Source: an uncultured Bacteroidales bacterium
GTDB taxonomy: Bacteria > Bacteroidota > Bacteroidia > Bacteroidales > Paludibacteraceae
NCBI GenBank assembly: GCA_902785605.1
Contig: CACZZL010000010.1
Span: 62,001-126,000 of the forward strand
Direction of reading: 5' to 3'
DNA length: 64,000 nt
The stretch's first letter is position 1, and every line of letters begins with the position of its first letter. The translations under genes and the position numbers were made by a program. Shown one piece after another: positions 9,225 through 16,172 of this stretch. The notes below the pieces were generated by a model. It saw nothing but the letters and a program-made list of their open reading frames with translations. It had not been told where the DNA came from and searched no databases.

Positions 9225-9435
9225 CGTCCACCGTCATTTGGCAGTTCTTGCAATCGAAATGGAGTGCCAGCATTTGTCCGGTACGCAGACGCAAGTAACG
9301 CGGCTCCTTGCCTTGCGGGTAAGGATTCGTCTTGCGGCAGTGCCCTAATTCAAAGAGCAGGCAGTACCGGCATGTCATCAAGGGATTTACGATTTGACGA
9401 TTTACGATTGACGATTTATTATTTGCCTTCTCCAT
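9205..9435 (-). pseudogene. Detached C-terminal cysteine domain of the U32 protease
   Basis: A 76-residue frame whose central part, MTCRYCLLFELGHCRKTNP through CKNCQM, matches the cysteine-rich segment that normally ends the long U32 family proteins. It is in a different frame from the U32 body upstream, and the boundary is a heptamer array (9385-9420) that both frames enter. The first 18 residues (MEKANNKSSIVNRQIVNP) are mostly repeat-derived. It may be translated as a separate small protein or be a relic of a split gene; the sequence cannot decide this. Four cysteines in two CxxC pairs suggest metal binding. Confidence 0.6.
9385..9420. repeat. Heptamer array, ATTGACG/ATTTACG family, at the U32 break
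   Basis: Units ATTTACG, ATTTGACG (8 bases), ATTTACG, ATTGACG, ATTTATT. It encodes the last residues and stop of the U32 body (QIINRQS) and, in another frame, the start of the detached C-terminal fragment. Confidence 0.85.
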
Positions 9436-10961
9436 TCGTTCAGAATACTAATCGGTATAAAATACGGCTTACTCTCTATCGTTATCTCCCGCGCTACGTA
9501 CGGCGTGTCACCCAGTTTGCTCAATTGGGTGCGAATCGTCTCCAGCGCTTTGGCCTCGTTCTTTGCAGGCTCTTTGGGATAAATGAAAAATGAATGATGA
9601 AAAATGAAAGATGAGCGGTAGCTCAGTTCAAAACCATTCTCCGTCTCGCGGAAAACAATATCCACCGGAATACGCCGTTCGCTGTGCAGATTCTTCGTGA
9701 ACTCGACATCATTATTGCGATATAAGGGGATAGGATTGGTAATTGGTGATTGGTGATTGGTGAGGGCTTTATTGATCTTCACAATGTTACCTTCCACACC
9801 GTTAACCGAGAATCCGGTGCTTTCGCCATTAGCCCATTCACCATTCGCCATTAAAAGTCCGTCGCCATTATGCAGCGTCACCCCTTCTTGTAGGTGTACG
9901 CGCAAGGTGTTACCGCGCGCTTCCAGCACCTCGCCGATATACTCGCCCGTCGATTTAGGCGTGTTCCAATTGGCCATCGGCCGTGTGCGCCCGTGCAGAA
10001 AATAGTCCGTTGCTCCGCGGTGGAAGGTCTTGGACGGATTCGGAGTGAAGCTGCGGCTGATAACGGAATGCTGATGACAGAAAGCATCCAGTTTCTCGCG
10101 ATAATACGCGGTGATATTAGTCACGTAGTCGGCATCCTTGAGGCGGCCTTCGATCTTGAATGTCGTCACGCCGGCATCAATCAGTTCCTGCAGCCAGGCA
10201 CTGCGGTCCAAGTCTTGAAGACTCAGCAGGTAGCGCTGATGGATGGGTTGCCCTTGTTCGTCCAGCACCTCATCCCCGTTCGCATCCAACAGGTCATAGG
10301 CCATGCGGCAGAACTGTGCACAAGCCCCTCTGTTGGCACTACGGTTCGCCAGCACTTCGCTGATGTAACAACGTCCCGAGTAAGACACGCACAACGCTCC
10401 GTGCACGAAAGCCTCCAACTCAATGTCCGGCACGGCTTGATGGATAGCGCGTATCTCGTCAATGCTCAGCTCACGCGCCAACACGGCCCGTTTGAATCCC
10501 ATGTCACGCAACTGTGCTACGTGTTCGGGTGTGCGGTTGTCGCATTGGGTGGAAGCGTGCAGACGAATAGGCGGCAGATCAAAATCGAGTAGGTGCAAGT
10601 CCTGCACAATGAGCGCATCGACACCTATCTTATAGAGCGCGTGCGCGAGCGCGACGGCCTGCGCGTACTCGTCGTCGTGCAGCAGCGTGTTGAGTGTCAC
10701 CAGCACTTGTACCCCGTACGTGTGCGCATAAGTCACCACCTCCGCCAAGTCCTCCAGACTGTTACCGGCCGCCTGGCGCGCACCGAAAGCCGGCGCACCA
10801 ATGTACACCGCGTCCGCGCCTGCCTGGATAGCCGCCTTCGCTATTTCTTTGTCGCGAGCCGGAGAGAGGAGGCTAAGCGGTACATCACAATGCCCGCCGT
10901 CACACTGACGTTCATGGAGTGCTTTGTTCCGTATTGGGGTATCTCTATGCATTGGTTGCAA
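9402..10961 (-). CDS. U32 family peptidase / collagenase-like protein, C-terminally truncated
   Basis: A 519-residue member of peptidase family U32 (YhbU/RlhA-like; some members act in tRNA or rRNA hydroxylation). Diagnostic segments are LLSPARDKEIAKAAIQAGAD, AVYIGAPAFGAR, the cysteine-containing LEAFVHGALCVSYSGRCY and TFKIEGRLKDADYV. The gene holds at least three heptamer arrays translated in frame (about residues 371-380, 401-410 and 450-462) and ends at a fourth, after which its usual C-terminal cysteine domain continues in another frame. The first in-frame ATG overlaps the upstream methyltransferase gene by 121 bp; no later ATG, GTG or TTG precedes the conserved domain, so the long overlap seems real. 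Confidence 0.88.
   Translation of the reverse strand: MQPMHRDTPIRNKALHERQCDGGHCDVPLSLLSPARDKEIAKAAIQAGADAVYIGAPAFGARQAAGNSLEDLAEVVTYAHTYGVQVLVTLNTLLHDDEYAQAVALAHALYKIGVDALIVQDLHLLDFDLPPIRLHASTQCDNRTPEHVAQLRDMGFKRAVLARELSIDEIRAIHQAVPDIELEAFVHGALCVSYSGRCYISEVLANRSANRGACAQFCRMAYDLLDANGDEVLDEQGQPIHQRYLLSLQDLDRSAWLQELIDAGVTTFKIEGRLKDADYVTNITAYYREKLDAFCHQHSVISRSFTPNPSKTFHRGATDYFLHGRTRPMANWNTPKSTGEYIGEVLEARGNTLRVHLQEGVTLHNGDGLLMANGEWANGESTGFSVNGVEGNIVKINKALTNHQSPITNPIPLYRNNDVEFTKNLHSERRIPVDIVFRETENGFELSYRSSFIFHHSFFIYPKEPAKNEAKALETIRTQLSKLGDTPYVAREITIESKPYFIPISILNEWRRQIINRQS
9578..9612. repeat. Heptamer array, GAAAAAT family (5 units) inside the U32 gene
   Basis: Units GATAAAT, GAAAAAT, GAATGAT, GAAAAAT, GAAAGAT. 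Read on the minus strand as SSFIFHHSFFIY, in frame. Confidence 0.85.
9734..9761. repeat. Heptamer array, GATTGGT family (4 units) inside the U32 gene
   Basis: Units GATTGGT, AATTGGT, GATTGGT, GATTGGT. Read on the minus strand as TNHQSPITNP, in frame. Confidence 0.85.
9822..9852. repeat. Heptamer array, TTCGCCA family (4 units) inside the U32 gene
   Basis: Units TTCGCCA, TTAGCCCA (8 bases), TTCACCA, TTCGCCA. Read on the minus strand as LMANGEWANGE; the peptide NGEW recurs at other members of this family (11561, 27009). Confidence 0.8.
10057..10077. repeat. Possible degenerate heptamer array, CTGATAA family, in the U32 gene
   Basis: Units CTGATAA, CGGAATG, CTGATGA; only three, so chance is possible. 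It lies in frame in the U32 gene, read as part of CHQHSVISRS. Confidence 0.4.
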
Positions 10962-11413
10962 TGATCAATTACTTCTTGTTGAACACCGAATACCTCATGT
11001 CCGAGTACAACCGCAATTTTGAAATCCTTTGTACATCGTACATCGTCCCTTTGTACATTCTCAGCGATTTCTTCGAGTGTCACCGAGTCATGTGCCTGTT
11101 CAACGGCATAGACGGTGTATCCTTCGTCTTGGAGTGCCTGTACGGCATCGAGGGTCTCTTTGTAATACTGCCACTCGACGCTCTCTTCTGCGCCTAGCGC
11201 GGTCTTGTGAATCTCCTGATTAGGCGGGCAGCAACAGATTCCGCAGAGCACCACGCGCTCGATACGCATCGCGTCTGCCGTGCGGAACACGGCACCTACA
11301 TTATGCTGGCTGCGGACGTTATCCAACACCACCACCAGCGGCAACTTATCCGCCTCACGGTACTGGTCCACGTTCATGCGACCCATCTCGGCTGTCGTCA
11401 GTTTCTTGCTCAT
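10841..11413 (-). CDS. TrmH/SpoU family RNA 2'-O-methyltransferase
   Basis: A 190-residue SPOUT-class enzyme that would transfer a methyl group from S-adenosylmethionine to a ribose 2'-O in tRNA or rRNA. The family motifs are N-V-G-A-V-F-R-T-A-D at residues 37-46 (motif 1), VVLGHEVFGV (motif 2) and HSMNVSVTAGIVMYR (motif 3). Residues 119-130 (NVQRDDVRCTKD), just before motif 2, are translated from a GTACAAA-family heptamer array, an insert absent from relatives as I know them. It overlaps rimM by 4 bp upstream and the U32 gene downstream, so it is within a tightly packed operon. The exact target nucleotide is unknown. Confidence 0.92.
   Translation of the reverse strand: MSKKLTTAEMGRMNVDQYREADKLPLVVVLDNVRSQHNVGAVFRTADAMRIERVVLCGICCCPPNQEIHKTALGAEESVEWQYYKETLDAVQALQDEGYTVYAVEQAHDSVTLEEIAENVQRDDVRCTKDFKIAVVLGHEVFGVQQEVIDHCNQCIEIPQYGTKHSMNVSVTAGIVMYRLASSLRLATKK
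11026..11060. repeat. Heptamer array, GTACAAA family (5 units) inside the TrmH-family gene
   Basis: Units CCTTTGT, ACATCGT, ACATCGT, CCCTTTG, TACATTC on the plus strand. The gene reads the complement as NVQRDDVRCTKD, the same frame and peptide style as the arrays in secA, trmN6 and the 30 kb secreted protein. Confidence 0.88.
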
Positions 11414-11814
11414 AACTCGAAAGGCAAACGCACATGTAACTCATGTGCTTCCATATCAATATCGGTGATAAAATCTTCGTGCAGCGGCATCATTCGGCCG
11501 TCCTCCAACGTGGCAAGCGTATTGATCGTGCTCTCGTCTACATTCGCAATCACACCTACTTTCGTCCATTCGCCATTCTCTCTTTCGTCCAACACCGTGT
11601 ATCCGACCAGGTCCTGCCATAAGAACACACCGTCTTCAATCTCCTCGATGTCGCTGCGTTGAATCCATATCTCTTCACCCATCAGCGAAGCAATCTCTTC
11701 CGAACGGAAGGGTACGAACAGACCGTCGCGTTGCACGAACACGAACTCCGGAAGGTCATCGTTATGCGTACGTTTGAGCACGCCGAGGGAAAATAAATCG
11801 TCTTGTGTGATCAT
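11410..11814 (-). CDS. rimM: Ribosome maturation factor RimM
   Basis: A 134-residue protein, a little short for RimM (about 170), which binds the 30S head and S19 during 16S rRNA maturation. The C-terminal PRC-barrel is clear: LVGYTVLDE, VIANVDESTINTLATLEDG and MMPLHEDFITDIDMEAHELH. The N-terminal FSLGVLKRTHNDD segment fits the reductase/barrel domain of RimM but the domain is reduced. Residues around ERENGEWTKVG look like an inserted heptamer array of the TTCGCCA family. Its start shares one base with the upstream lipoprotein stop and its stop overlaps the TrmH-family start by 4 bp. Confidence 0.88.
   Translation of the reverse strand: MITQDDLFSLGVLKRTHNDDLPEFVFVQRDGLFVPFRSEEIASLMGEEIWIQRSDIEEIEDGVFLWQDLVGYTVLDERENGEWTKVGVIANVDESTINTLATLEDGRMMPLHEDFITDIDMEAHELHVRLPFEL
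11561..11590. repeat. Degenerate heptamer array, TTCGCCA family, inside rimM
   Basis: Units TTCGTCC, ATTCGCC, ATTCTCT, CTTTCGT. Read on the minus strand as part of DERENGEWTK, in frame, sharing NGEW with two other genes. Confidence 0.6.
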
Positions 11815-12302
11815 TATCGTTGGGTGATGGTTAACTTACCGTCGGAATTGATGAGGTTCATTCGCCGTAGTGACTCGTGACTCAGCCCGTTCTGCGGGAC
11901 CGCACTCCCGGATGCCAAATCGTATTTCTCGCCGCACTCGGGACAAGTAGCGTAGATGCCGTCTATGGTGCAGGAACGGCATTGACCCCGTCCGGCACAA
12001 TACGGACACGCCATGTCGTACGCGCTGTATCCGAACAGATCCACATACACCACAATGCCGCCGTAACCGTACATGTCCGTCGCACCCAGAGGCAGCACGA
12101 ACGAGCCGTTCATGTAGTACCCGTCGCGGTCAATCGTGATATACGAGCCGGTGACGGTGGGTTGAAAATGAACGAACGCGCCTTGCTTGGTATCAATCAC
12201 CACACGTACCGGGTAAGCCGGTACGCTACTCTGAAACGTCGTTCCTTCACAGGCAACCAGGAACAACGACAGCAGGCAAACAATTATTCGGATATGCCGC
12301 AT
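11814..12302 (-). CDS. Rieske-like/zinc-ribbon lipoprotein
   Basis: A 162-residue lipoprotein (signal MRHIRIIVCLLSLFLVAC). The layout GYGGIVVYVDLFGYSAYDMACPYC followed about 20 residues later by CPECGEKYDL resembles Bacteroidales lipoproteins with a Rieske-derived fold. However, the histidines that bind a Rieske [2Fe-2S] cluster are absent and the cysteines are in CxxC pairs, so it more likely binds zinc or has lost the cluster. (The first pattern is quoted by landmarks, positions about 80-105.) It lies between the FKBP gene and rimM with one-base and 19-base overlaps, within the same operon. Confidence 0.78.
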   Translation of the reverse strand: MRHIRIIVCLLSLFLVACEGTTFQSSVPAYPVRVVIDTKQGAFVHFQPTVTGSYITIDRDGYYMNGSFVLPLGATDMYGYGGIVVYVDLFGYSAYDMACPYCAGRGQCRSCTIDGIYATCPECGEKYDLASGSAVPQNGLSHESLRRMNLINSDGKLTITQR

Positions 12303-12823
12303 AAGTGGAGCGAATAAATAAGCGTGGAGTAGGGCGGAATATAACTCTGATTGCCCTCCGAACCGTATCCTTCCGCTTCGGAGTACTCGTTCGTCTGGTA
12401 CTTGGAGTAGTCATATCCCAGGTACGCGGGGATATACATCTCGATATCGCCGTGTGTGTGAATCTTGTGACAGCCCTCTGCAAAACCCGGGATGGTGGAA
12501 CTCAGATCAATGCCCACATAATGATTGCTCTCCACCACGTAGCCGTTAATGAGCTTGACGGTGTAGTCACAATAGATGACACTGGTTGTGTTCGGCTGGG
12601 GCTCACCGTTATTGGCCATCGGGTCGGCAATCACTTTATACTGCAATCCGCTGGCTGTCTCTACCACACCCGGCTGCTTCTTGTTGTTCTCCAACCAAAC
12701 CTCGTTCTGCACTTTCCAATCTGCCCATTTATTCTCCTTGCAACCGGTCATCGACAATGCCGCCAGTGCAATGAGAACCATAACCTTTAGCCTATAGCCT
12801 TTAGCCTTTATCTTGCTATCCAT
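12284..12823 (-). CDS. FKBP-type peptidyl-prolyl isomerase lipoprotein
   Basis: A periplasmic or outer-membrane prolyl isomerase of the FKBP class: GLQYKVIADP, TVKLINGYVVES and TIPGFAEGCHKIHTHGD then IPAYLGYDY are the expected landmarks, and a cysteine at MTGC gives a lipoprotein. The N-terminal 14 residues (MDSKIKAKGYRLKV) come largely from an AAAGGCT-family heptamer array and supply the positive n-region of the signal. A start at the internal ATG (12781) would give a shorter signal without it. The gene overlaps the EnvC-like gene by 16 bp. Confidence 0.88.
   Translation of the reverse strand: MDSKIKAKGYRLKVMVLIALAALSMTGCKENKWADWKVQNEVWLENNKKQPGVVETASGLQYKVIADPMANNGEPQPNTTSVIYCDYTVKLINGYVVESNHYVGIDLSSTIPGFAEGCHKIHTHGDIEMYIPAYLGYDYSKYQTNEYSEAEGYGSEGNQSYIPPYSTLIYSLHLCGISE
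12782..12809. repeat. Heptamer array, AGCCTTT/AAAGGCT family (4 units)
   Basis: Units AACCTTT, AGCCTAT, AGCCTTT, AGCCTTT. Read on the minus strand as KAKGYRLKV at the N-terminus of the FKBP lipoprotein; the stop codon of the EnvC-like gene (12808-12810) also lies at its edge. Confidence 0.88.
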
Positions 12824-14055
12824 AATTCAGGATTTAATATGTTTCTGTCTTTGTATATCTGGAAATATAATTCCGTTTTCTGGTCTTGTTCGGGGTCGGT
12901 GAAGATGGTGCCGATGACCTGTTTGGTCTCTACCTTGTCCCCTTGTTTCACGTTCAACTTGCTGAGGTTCGAATAGACGGTGCGGTAGTTACCGTGCTGG
13001 ATAATGACCGCGTACGTGTTGGCAATCATGAAGCAACTGGTCACCTCGCCTTTGTACACCGCACGGGCCTTGGCACCGGCTACCGTCTGCAGATAAATAC
13101 CCTTGTTGTCAATCGTCACCTGCGAATAGACAGGGTGTTGCTGTTTGCCGAAATGTCCGCTGATCATTCCTTTCTCGACCGGCCAGGGCAAACGTCCTTT
13201 GTTCTCCTCAAAACCGCCGGCAATCAGTTTCTGCTCTTTGGTCAGCGTGGTCTTGGATGCCTTCTCGGTCTGCTTGCGGATCATGTCGTCAATCTTCTTG
13301 TTCAACTCTGCCACTTTCTTCTGTTGCTGCTGCAGTTTCTTGCTCAGGTCTTTCTCTTTGGACTTGAGTTGCTTGAGCATGGACTGCTGTTTGCGCTCGT
13401 CCCGTTTGAGTTTCTCCTGTTCCCGTTTGCGGCTATCCAATGCCGTCTGTTTATCCCGTTTGTTGGCTTGCAGCAAGTCGTTCTGGATATCGATCTCCGC
13501 TTGCGTGTTCTCAATGCGGCGAACCTGTTCCTGACGGAAATGGGCTACTTCCTGCAAGTACCGCGCACGGCGGGCCAGTTGCTGAAAACTGTCACTGCTC
13601 AGCAGGAACAGCAGCGGCGACTGTTGCATACGCGCGTAGTGACTCTGACGAATCATCTCCGCGTACTCCGCTTTGTGCCGCTCCAACACCACTTGCAGCG
13701 AATCACGGGTCGAACCCAACACCGACATCTCTCTGTCCAATGCGGTGATCTCGCCGTCCAGCGTCTTGATCAACTCACGCTGGTTGCGGATGTTCCGTTC
13801 GGTTAACTGTAACTTGTTGAGGGTTGCACTCTCGTCACGCTTGGTCTGATTGAGCATTTTGTTCGTTTGCTCAATCTCCTGCTGTAACTTCTTCTGCTTC
13901 GCCTGCAGGTCCTTCACACTCTCGGCATTGCAAAATGAAAAGTGAAAAATGAAAAGTGAAAAGAGGAGAACCCCCTTCACCATTAGTCCTGCACTTTTCC
14001 GAGTATTATGTCTTATTTCATCTTTCATCTTTCCGTTTTCATCTTTCACAGCCAT
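12808..14055 (-). CDS. EnvC-like murein hydrolase activator (coiled coil plus degenerate M23)
   Basis: A 415-residue exported protein. Residues about 45-270 are a long coiled coil rich in Q, K and E; residues about 285-410 are an M23/LytM fold (KGRLPWPVEKGMISGHFG, VYKGEVTS, QHGNYRTVYSNL). The zinc ligands are missing: the first motif has NKGIYL where HxxxD is expected and the last reads LYFQIYKD in place of LHFE. It should therefore activate amidases during septum splitting, as EnvC does, and not cut peptidoglycan itself. Signal residues 31-42 (LFSLFIFHFSFC) are translated from a heptamer array, and another array encodes residues 3-13. A start at 13983 (MVKGVLLF) is also possible. Confidence 0.9.
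   Translation of the reverse strand: MAVKDENGKMKDEIRHNTRKSAGLMVKGVLLFSLFIFHFSFCNAESVKDLQAKQKKLQQEIEQTNKMLNQTKRDESATLNKLQLTERNIRNQRELIKTLDGEITALDREMSVLGSTRDSLQVVLERHKAEYAEMIRQSHYARMQQSPLLFLLSSDSFQQLARRARYLQEVAHFRQEQVRRIENTQAEIDIQNDLLQANKRDKQTALDSRKREQEKLKRDERKQQSMLKQLKSKEKDLSKKLQQQQKKVAELNKKIDDMIRKQTEKASKTTLTKEQKLIAGGFEENKGRLPWPVEKGMISGHFGKQQHPVYSQVTIDNKGIYLQTVAGAKARAVYKGEVTSCFMIANTYAVIIQHGNYRTVYSNLSKLNVKQGDKVETKQVIGTIFTDPEQDQKTELYFQIYKDRNILNPELWIAR
13932..13966. repeat. Heptamer array, AAAATGA family (5 units) forming a signal peptide core
   Basis: Units AAAATGA, AAAGTGA, AAAATGA, AAAGTGA, AAAGAGG. Read on the minus strand as LFSLFIFHFSFC, the hydrophobic core of the EnvC-like signal peptide. 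Confidence 0.9.
14013..14047. repeat. Heptamer array, ATCTTTC family, at the EnvC-like N-terminus
   Basis: ATCTTTC units with one 8- and one 6-base unit. Read on the minus strand as VKDENGKMKDE just after the first ATG of the EnvC-like gene; also overlaps the DUF4292 stop region. Confidence 0.75.
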
Positions 14056-14597
14056 CGGCTGATATCTATCTTTGTATATCGGTCTGTTCGTTGGTTGGTC
14101 ATGCGCACGGGCACATCTTTGATGGGCGTGGAGTAGTCAATGACAATATCAATCATCTCCTTACCGAACATATACTGCAAATGCGCCTGTTGGCTGCCTG
14201 TCGGCAATTCGGCGGAGCACATCTGTTGCAGCACTTTCCACGTCAATTTCGGTGTCAGTTTATTGTTCAGTTGCTCAAAAGTGGTCACGGCGTATTGACC
14301 ATGGATCTTATCAATCGCGGTCAATTGTTCCGGCGTTGCTTCCAAGCGCAGCATCTCAATGCCTAACATCGGCATCACACTAATGACGATCATCGAGTCG
14401 CGCACGGTCTGCATCGTCACGTTGGCGGACAACTTATCGTCACCTTTGCTCACGGTCGCACGAGCCCCTTGTATCATACAAGTGTGCCAAGTCGGAGTAT
14501 CCTGCGTTGGCTTAACCAACCCTTTCTTCGCCCCGCAACTCGCCAGCACCAATGCCGCCATTGCAACAACTATAACCTTTAGCCTATAACCTTTCAT
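14046..14597 (-). CDS. DUF4292 family lipoprotein
   Basis: A 183-residue lipoprotein (lipobox near VLASCG) with the DUF4292 pattern: TVRDSMIVISVMPMLGIEMLRLEATP, FEQLNNKLTPKLTWKVLQQM and a C-terminal VDYSTPIKDVPVR-like strand. DUF4292 proteins are structurally LolB/LolA-like, so handling of lipoproteins or outer-membrane material is plausible but unproven. It lies between the TPR gene and the EnvC-like gene, the usual order in Bacteroidales. The first residues MKGYRLKV come from a heptamer array. Confidence 0.88.
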   Translation of the reverse strand: MKGYRLKVIVVAMAALVLASCGAKKGLVKPTQDTPTWHTCMIQGARATVSKGDDKLSANVTMQTVRDSMIVISVMPMLGIEMLRLEATPEQLTAIDKIHGQYAVTTFEQLNNKLTPKLTWKVLQQMCSAELPTGSQQAHLQYMFGKEMIDIVIDYSTPIKDVPVRMTNQRTDRYTKIDISRWL

Positions 14598-14629
14598 CTT
14601 TCATTTGTCATTTGTCATTTGTCATTTGG
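14574..14629. repeat. Compound heptamer array (8 units) between TPR and DUF4292 genes
   Basis: Three units of the AACCTTT family (AACCTTT, AGCCTAT, AACCTTT) run straight into five of the CATTTGT family (CATCTTT, CATTTGT x3, CATTTGG) with the 7-base phase kept. It contains the DUF4292 start codon and the TPR stop codon. Confidence 0.9.
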
Positions 14630-15698
14630 GAATCTGTCTCATATGTCTCTCTACTTCTGCCCGTACGCTCTCTTCGGTCGCATTCCACAGCGCGCGTTTG
14701 AGGTAGAACAGCGCCAACTCGTCCTGTCCCTGCAAGTGCAGAATCCATCCGTACGTATCTAGGTAGTAGGGATTGTTCGGCTCTTCACGAATGGTGATCG
14801 CGCTCATCTTCTCCGCTTTGTTCAGGTCTCCGCCTTGCGTAGCCAGCCGATAGGCGTACGAATTGAGAATCTCCAGATTGTACGGTTCGACCTCCAGCAC
14901 GCGGTCGTACATAGCGTACAACTCTTCCTTCGGCGCTTTGGCTTGCTCCATCAGTTCCAGGCGGAACTTCATGAAACGTGTGTCCGTAGGGTCGGTCTCA
15001 ATGTACCGGTCAATCACCTCCAGCGCCAGCTTGGGTTTGTTCCACAGCGAGTAGATGCGGAATCGGTAATAAGCGCTATAGTCGTTGAATCCGTTGATGC
15101 CGTCTATGTCGTCCTGGACAGCCAACGCTTTCTTCCACTGCTTGCTGTCCATGTACAACTTACGCAACTGCTCCAACAACTCTTCGTCCAACTGGTCCCG
15201 TTTCTTGGCTTTGACAGCCGCTTTCTGTGCCGTCAGCGCTTTCTCAAACACCTGCAGCGCAGCCGCTTTGCCTTCGTCGGTCCGTAGGCTGAGCAACGCG
15301 TCGCTGTATCGGTACCACTGGTCGGCAGGGGCAATCTCAAACGCCTCTTTGTACGCTTCCATCGAACGGGTTTTCTGTCCCGTTGCACCATACAGCACGC
15401 CTAATGACGACAGCGTCTGCGCATCTTGCGGAGCCAGCATATGACAGAACTCCAGCAGCACGTACGCTTTGTCGTACCGCTCGTCCACGATCGCTTGCTT
15501 CGCCGCGTACCAGTAGTACGTGAACTGCTGCTCCTGCTCCGTGCTCAACGGCACAACCGGTTTCGGCTGCGGCTTCTTTGCACTCATGCTTGGAACAAGG
15601 AACAAGGAACAAAGAACAAAAACTACTATAACCTTTAACCTATAACCTCTCACCTTTAGCCTTTCGCCTTTATTTTCGACCACTGTGTCCGAATCCAC
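14622..15698 (-). CDS. Exported tetratricopeptide-repeat protein
   Basis: A 358-residue TPR protein with repeats such as [39 protein letters not shown] and later [20 protein letters not shown]; a scaffold for protein contacts in the periplasm. The signal peptide is almost wholly made of heptamers: residues 10-23 ([14 protein letters not shown]) from 15630-15671 and residues 27-36 ([10 protein letters not shown]) from 15590-15621. The start overlaps dut by 29 bp; a GTG at 15653 inside the array is the only later candidate before the hydrophobic core. Gene order dut-TPR-DUF4292-EnvC is conserved in relatives. Confidence 0.88.
   Translation of the reverse strand: MDSDTVVENKGERLKVRGYRLKVIVVFVLCSLFLVPSMSAKKPQPKPVVPLSTEQEQQFTYYWYAAKQAIVDERYDKAYVLLEFCHMLAPQDAQTLSSLGVLYGATGQKTRSMEAYKEAFEIAPADQWYRYSDALLSLRTDEGKAAALQVFEKALTAQKAAVKAKKRDQLDEELLEQLRKLYMDSKQWKKALAVQDDIDGINGFNDYSAYYRFRIYSLWNKPKLALEVIDRYIETDPTDTRFMKFRLELMEQAKAPKEELYAMYDRVLEVEPYNLEILNSYAYRLATQGGDLNKAEKMSAITIREEPNNPYYLDTYGWILHLQGQDELALFYLKRALWNATEESVRAEVERHMRQIPK
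15590..15621. repeat. Heptamer array, AACAAGG family (4 units)
   Basis: Units AACAAGG, AACAAGG, AACAAAG, AACAAAA after TTGG. Read on the minus strand as [10 protein letters not shown], the hydrophobic core of the TPR signal peptide. Confidence 0.9.
15630..15671. repeat. Heptamer array, AACCTTT/AGCCTTT family (6 units)
   Basis: Units AACCTTT, AACCTAT, AACCTCT, CACCTTT, AGCCTTT, CGCCTTT (42 bp). Read on the minus strand as [14 protein letters not shown], the basic n-region of the TPR signal; touches the dut stop codon. Confidence 0.92.
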
Positions 15699-16104
15699 CT
15701 GCTCCGCGTTCGGTGTCGCTCAACTCGCTCACTTCCACCACTTCGGGCGTCTCGTGCTTGGCAATCACCATCTGGCAGATACGCTCGCCCGGTTCAATCG
15801 TCTGCGCTTCGCCGCTGAGGTTGATCAGGATAACACCCACCTCGCCGCGGTAGTCGGCGTCGATCGTACCCGGGGTGTTGAGCACCGTCAAGCCGCGCTT
15901 GAGGGCCAAACCGCTGCGCGGACGAATCTGCGCTTCGTATCCTGCCGGTAACTCAATGAACAAACCCGTAGGAATCAACTTCCGCTCCATCGGAGCCAAC
16001 GTGATTGCCTCGGCAATGTTGCACCGTATATCCATTCCGGCTGCCTGCGCACTCTCGTACTTAGGCAGCGGATTCGAACTCTTATTAATGATCTTCAAAA
16101 CCAT
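15670..16104 (-). CDS. dut: dUTP diphosphatase
   Basis: Trimeric dUTPase: hydrolyses dUTP to dUMP and pyrophosphate, keeping uracil out of DNA and feeding thymidylate synthesis. All five motifs are visible in 144 residues: [42 protein letters not shown] and GAGGFGHSG. It is the first gene of the minus-strand run down to the pectinesterase gene. Its upstream spacer (16105-16172) is filled with a heptamer array, and I see no clear promoter between it and the lipid kinase gene, so it may be co-transcribed with that gene. Confidence 0.97.
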   Translation of the reverse strand: MVLKIINKSSNPLPKYESAQAAGMDIRCNIAEAITLAPMERKLIPTGLFIELPAGYEAQIRPRSGLALKRGLTVLNTPGTIDADYRGEVGVILINLSGEAQTIEPGERICQMVIAKHETPEVVEVSELSDTERGAGGFGHSGRK

Positions 16105-16172
16105 AAATCGTCAATTTAAAACAATCGTCAATAAATCGTCAATCGTCAATCGTTCAATCGTCAATCAAAATC
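16105..16172. repeat. Heptamer array, CGTCAAT family, between the lipid kinase gene and dut
   Basis: Repeated CGTCAAT and CAATCGT units with some 8- and 10-base steps over about 68 bp. It includes the stop codon of the lipid kinase gene (16165-16167). Same family as 9385-9420 and 54661-54792. Confidence 0.85.

Noticed and set aside
9190..9852. CRISPR array
   Set aside because: Units are 7 bases long and contiguous, with no spacers of 25-40 bases and no cas genes in the window.
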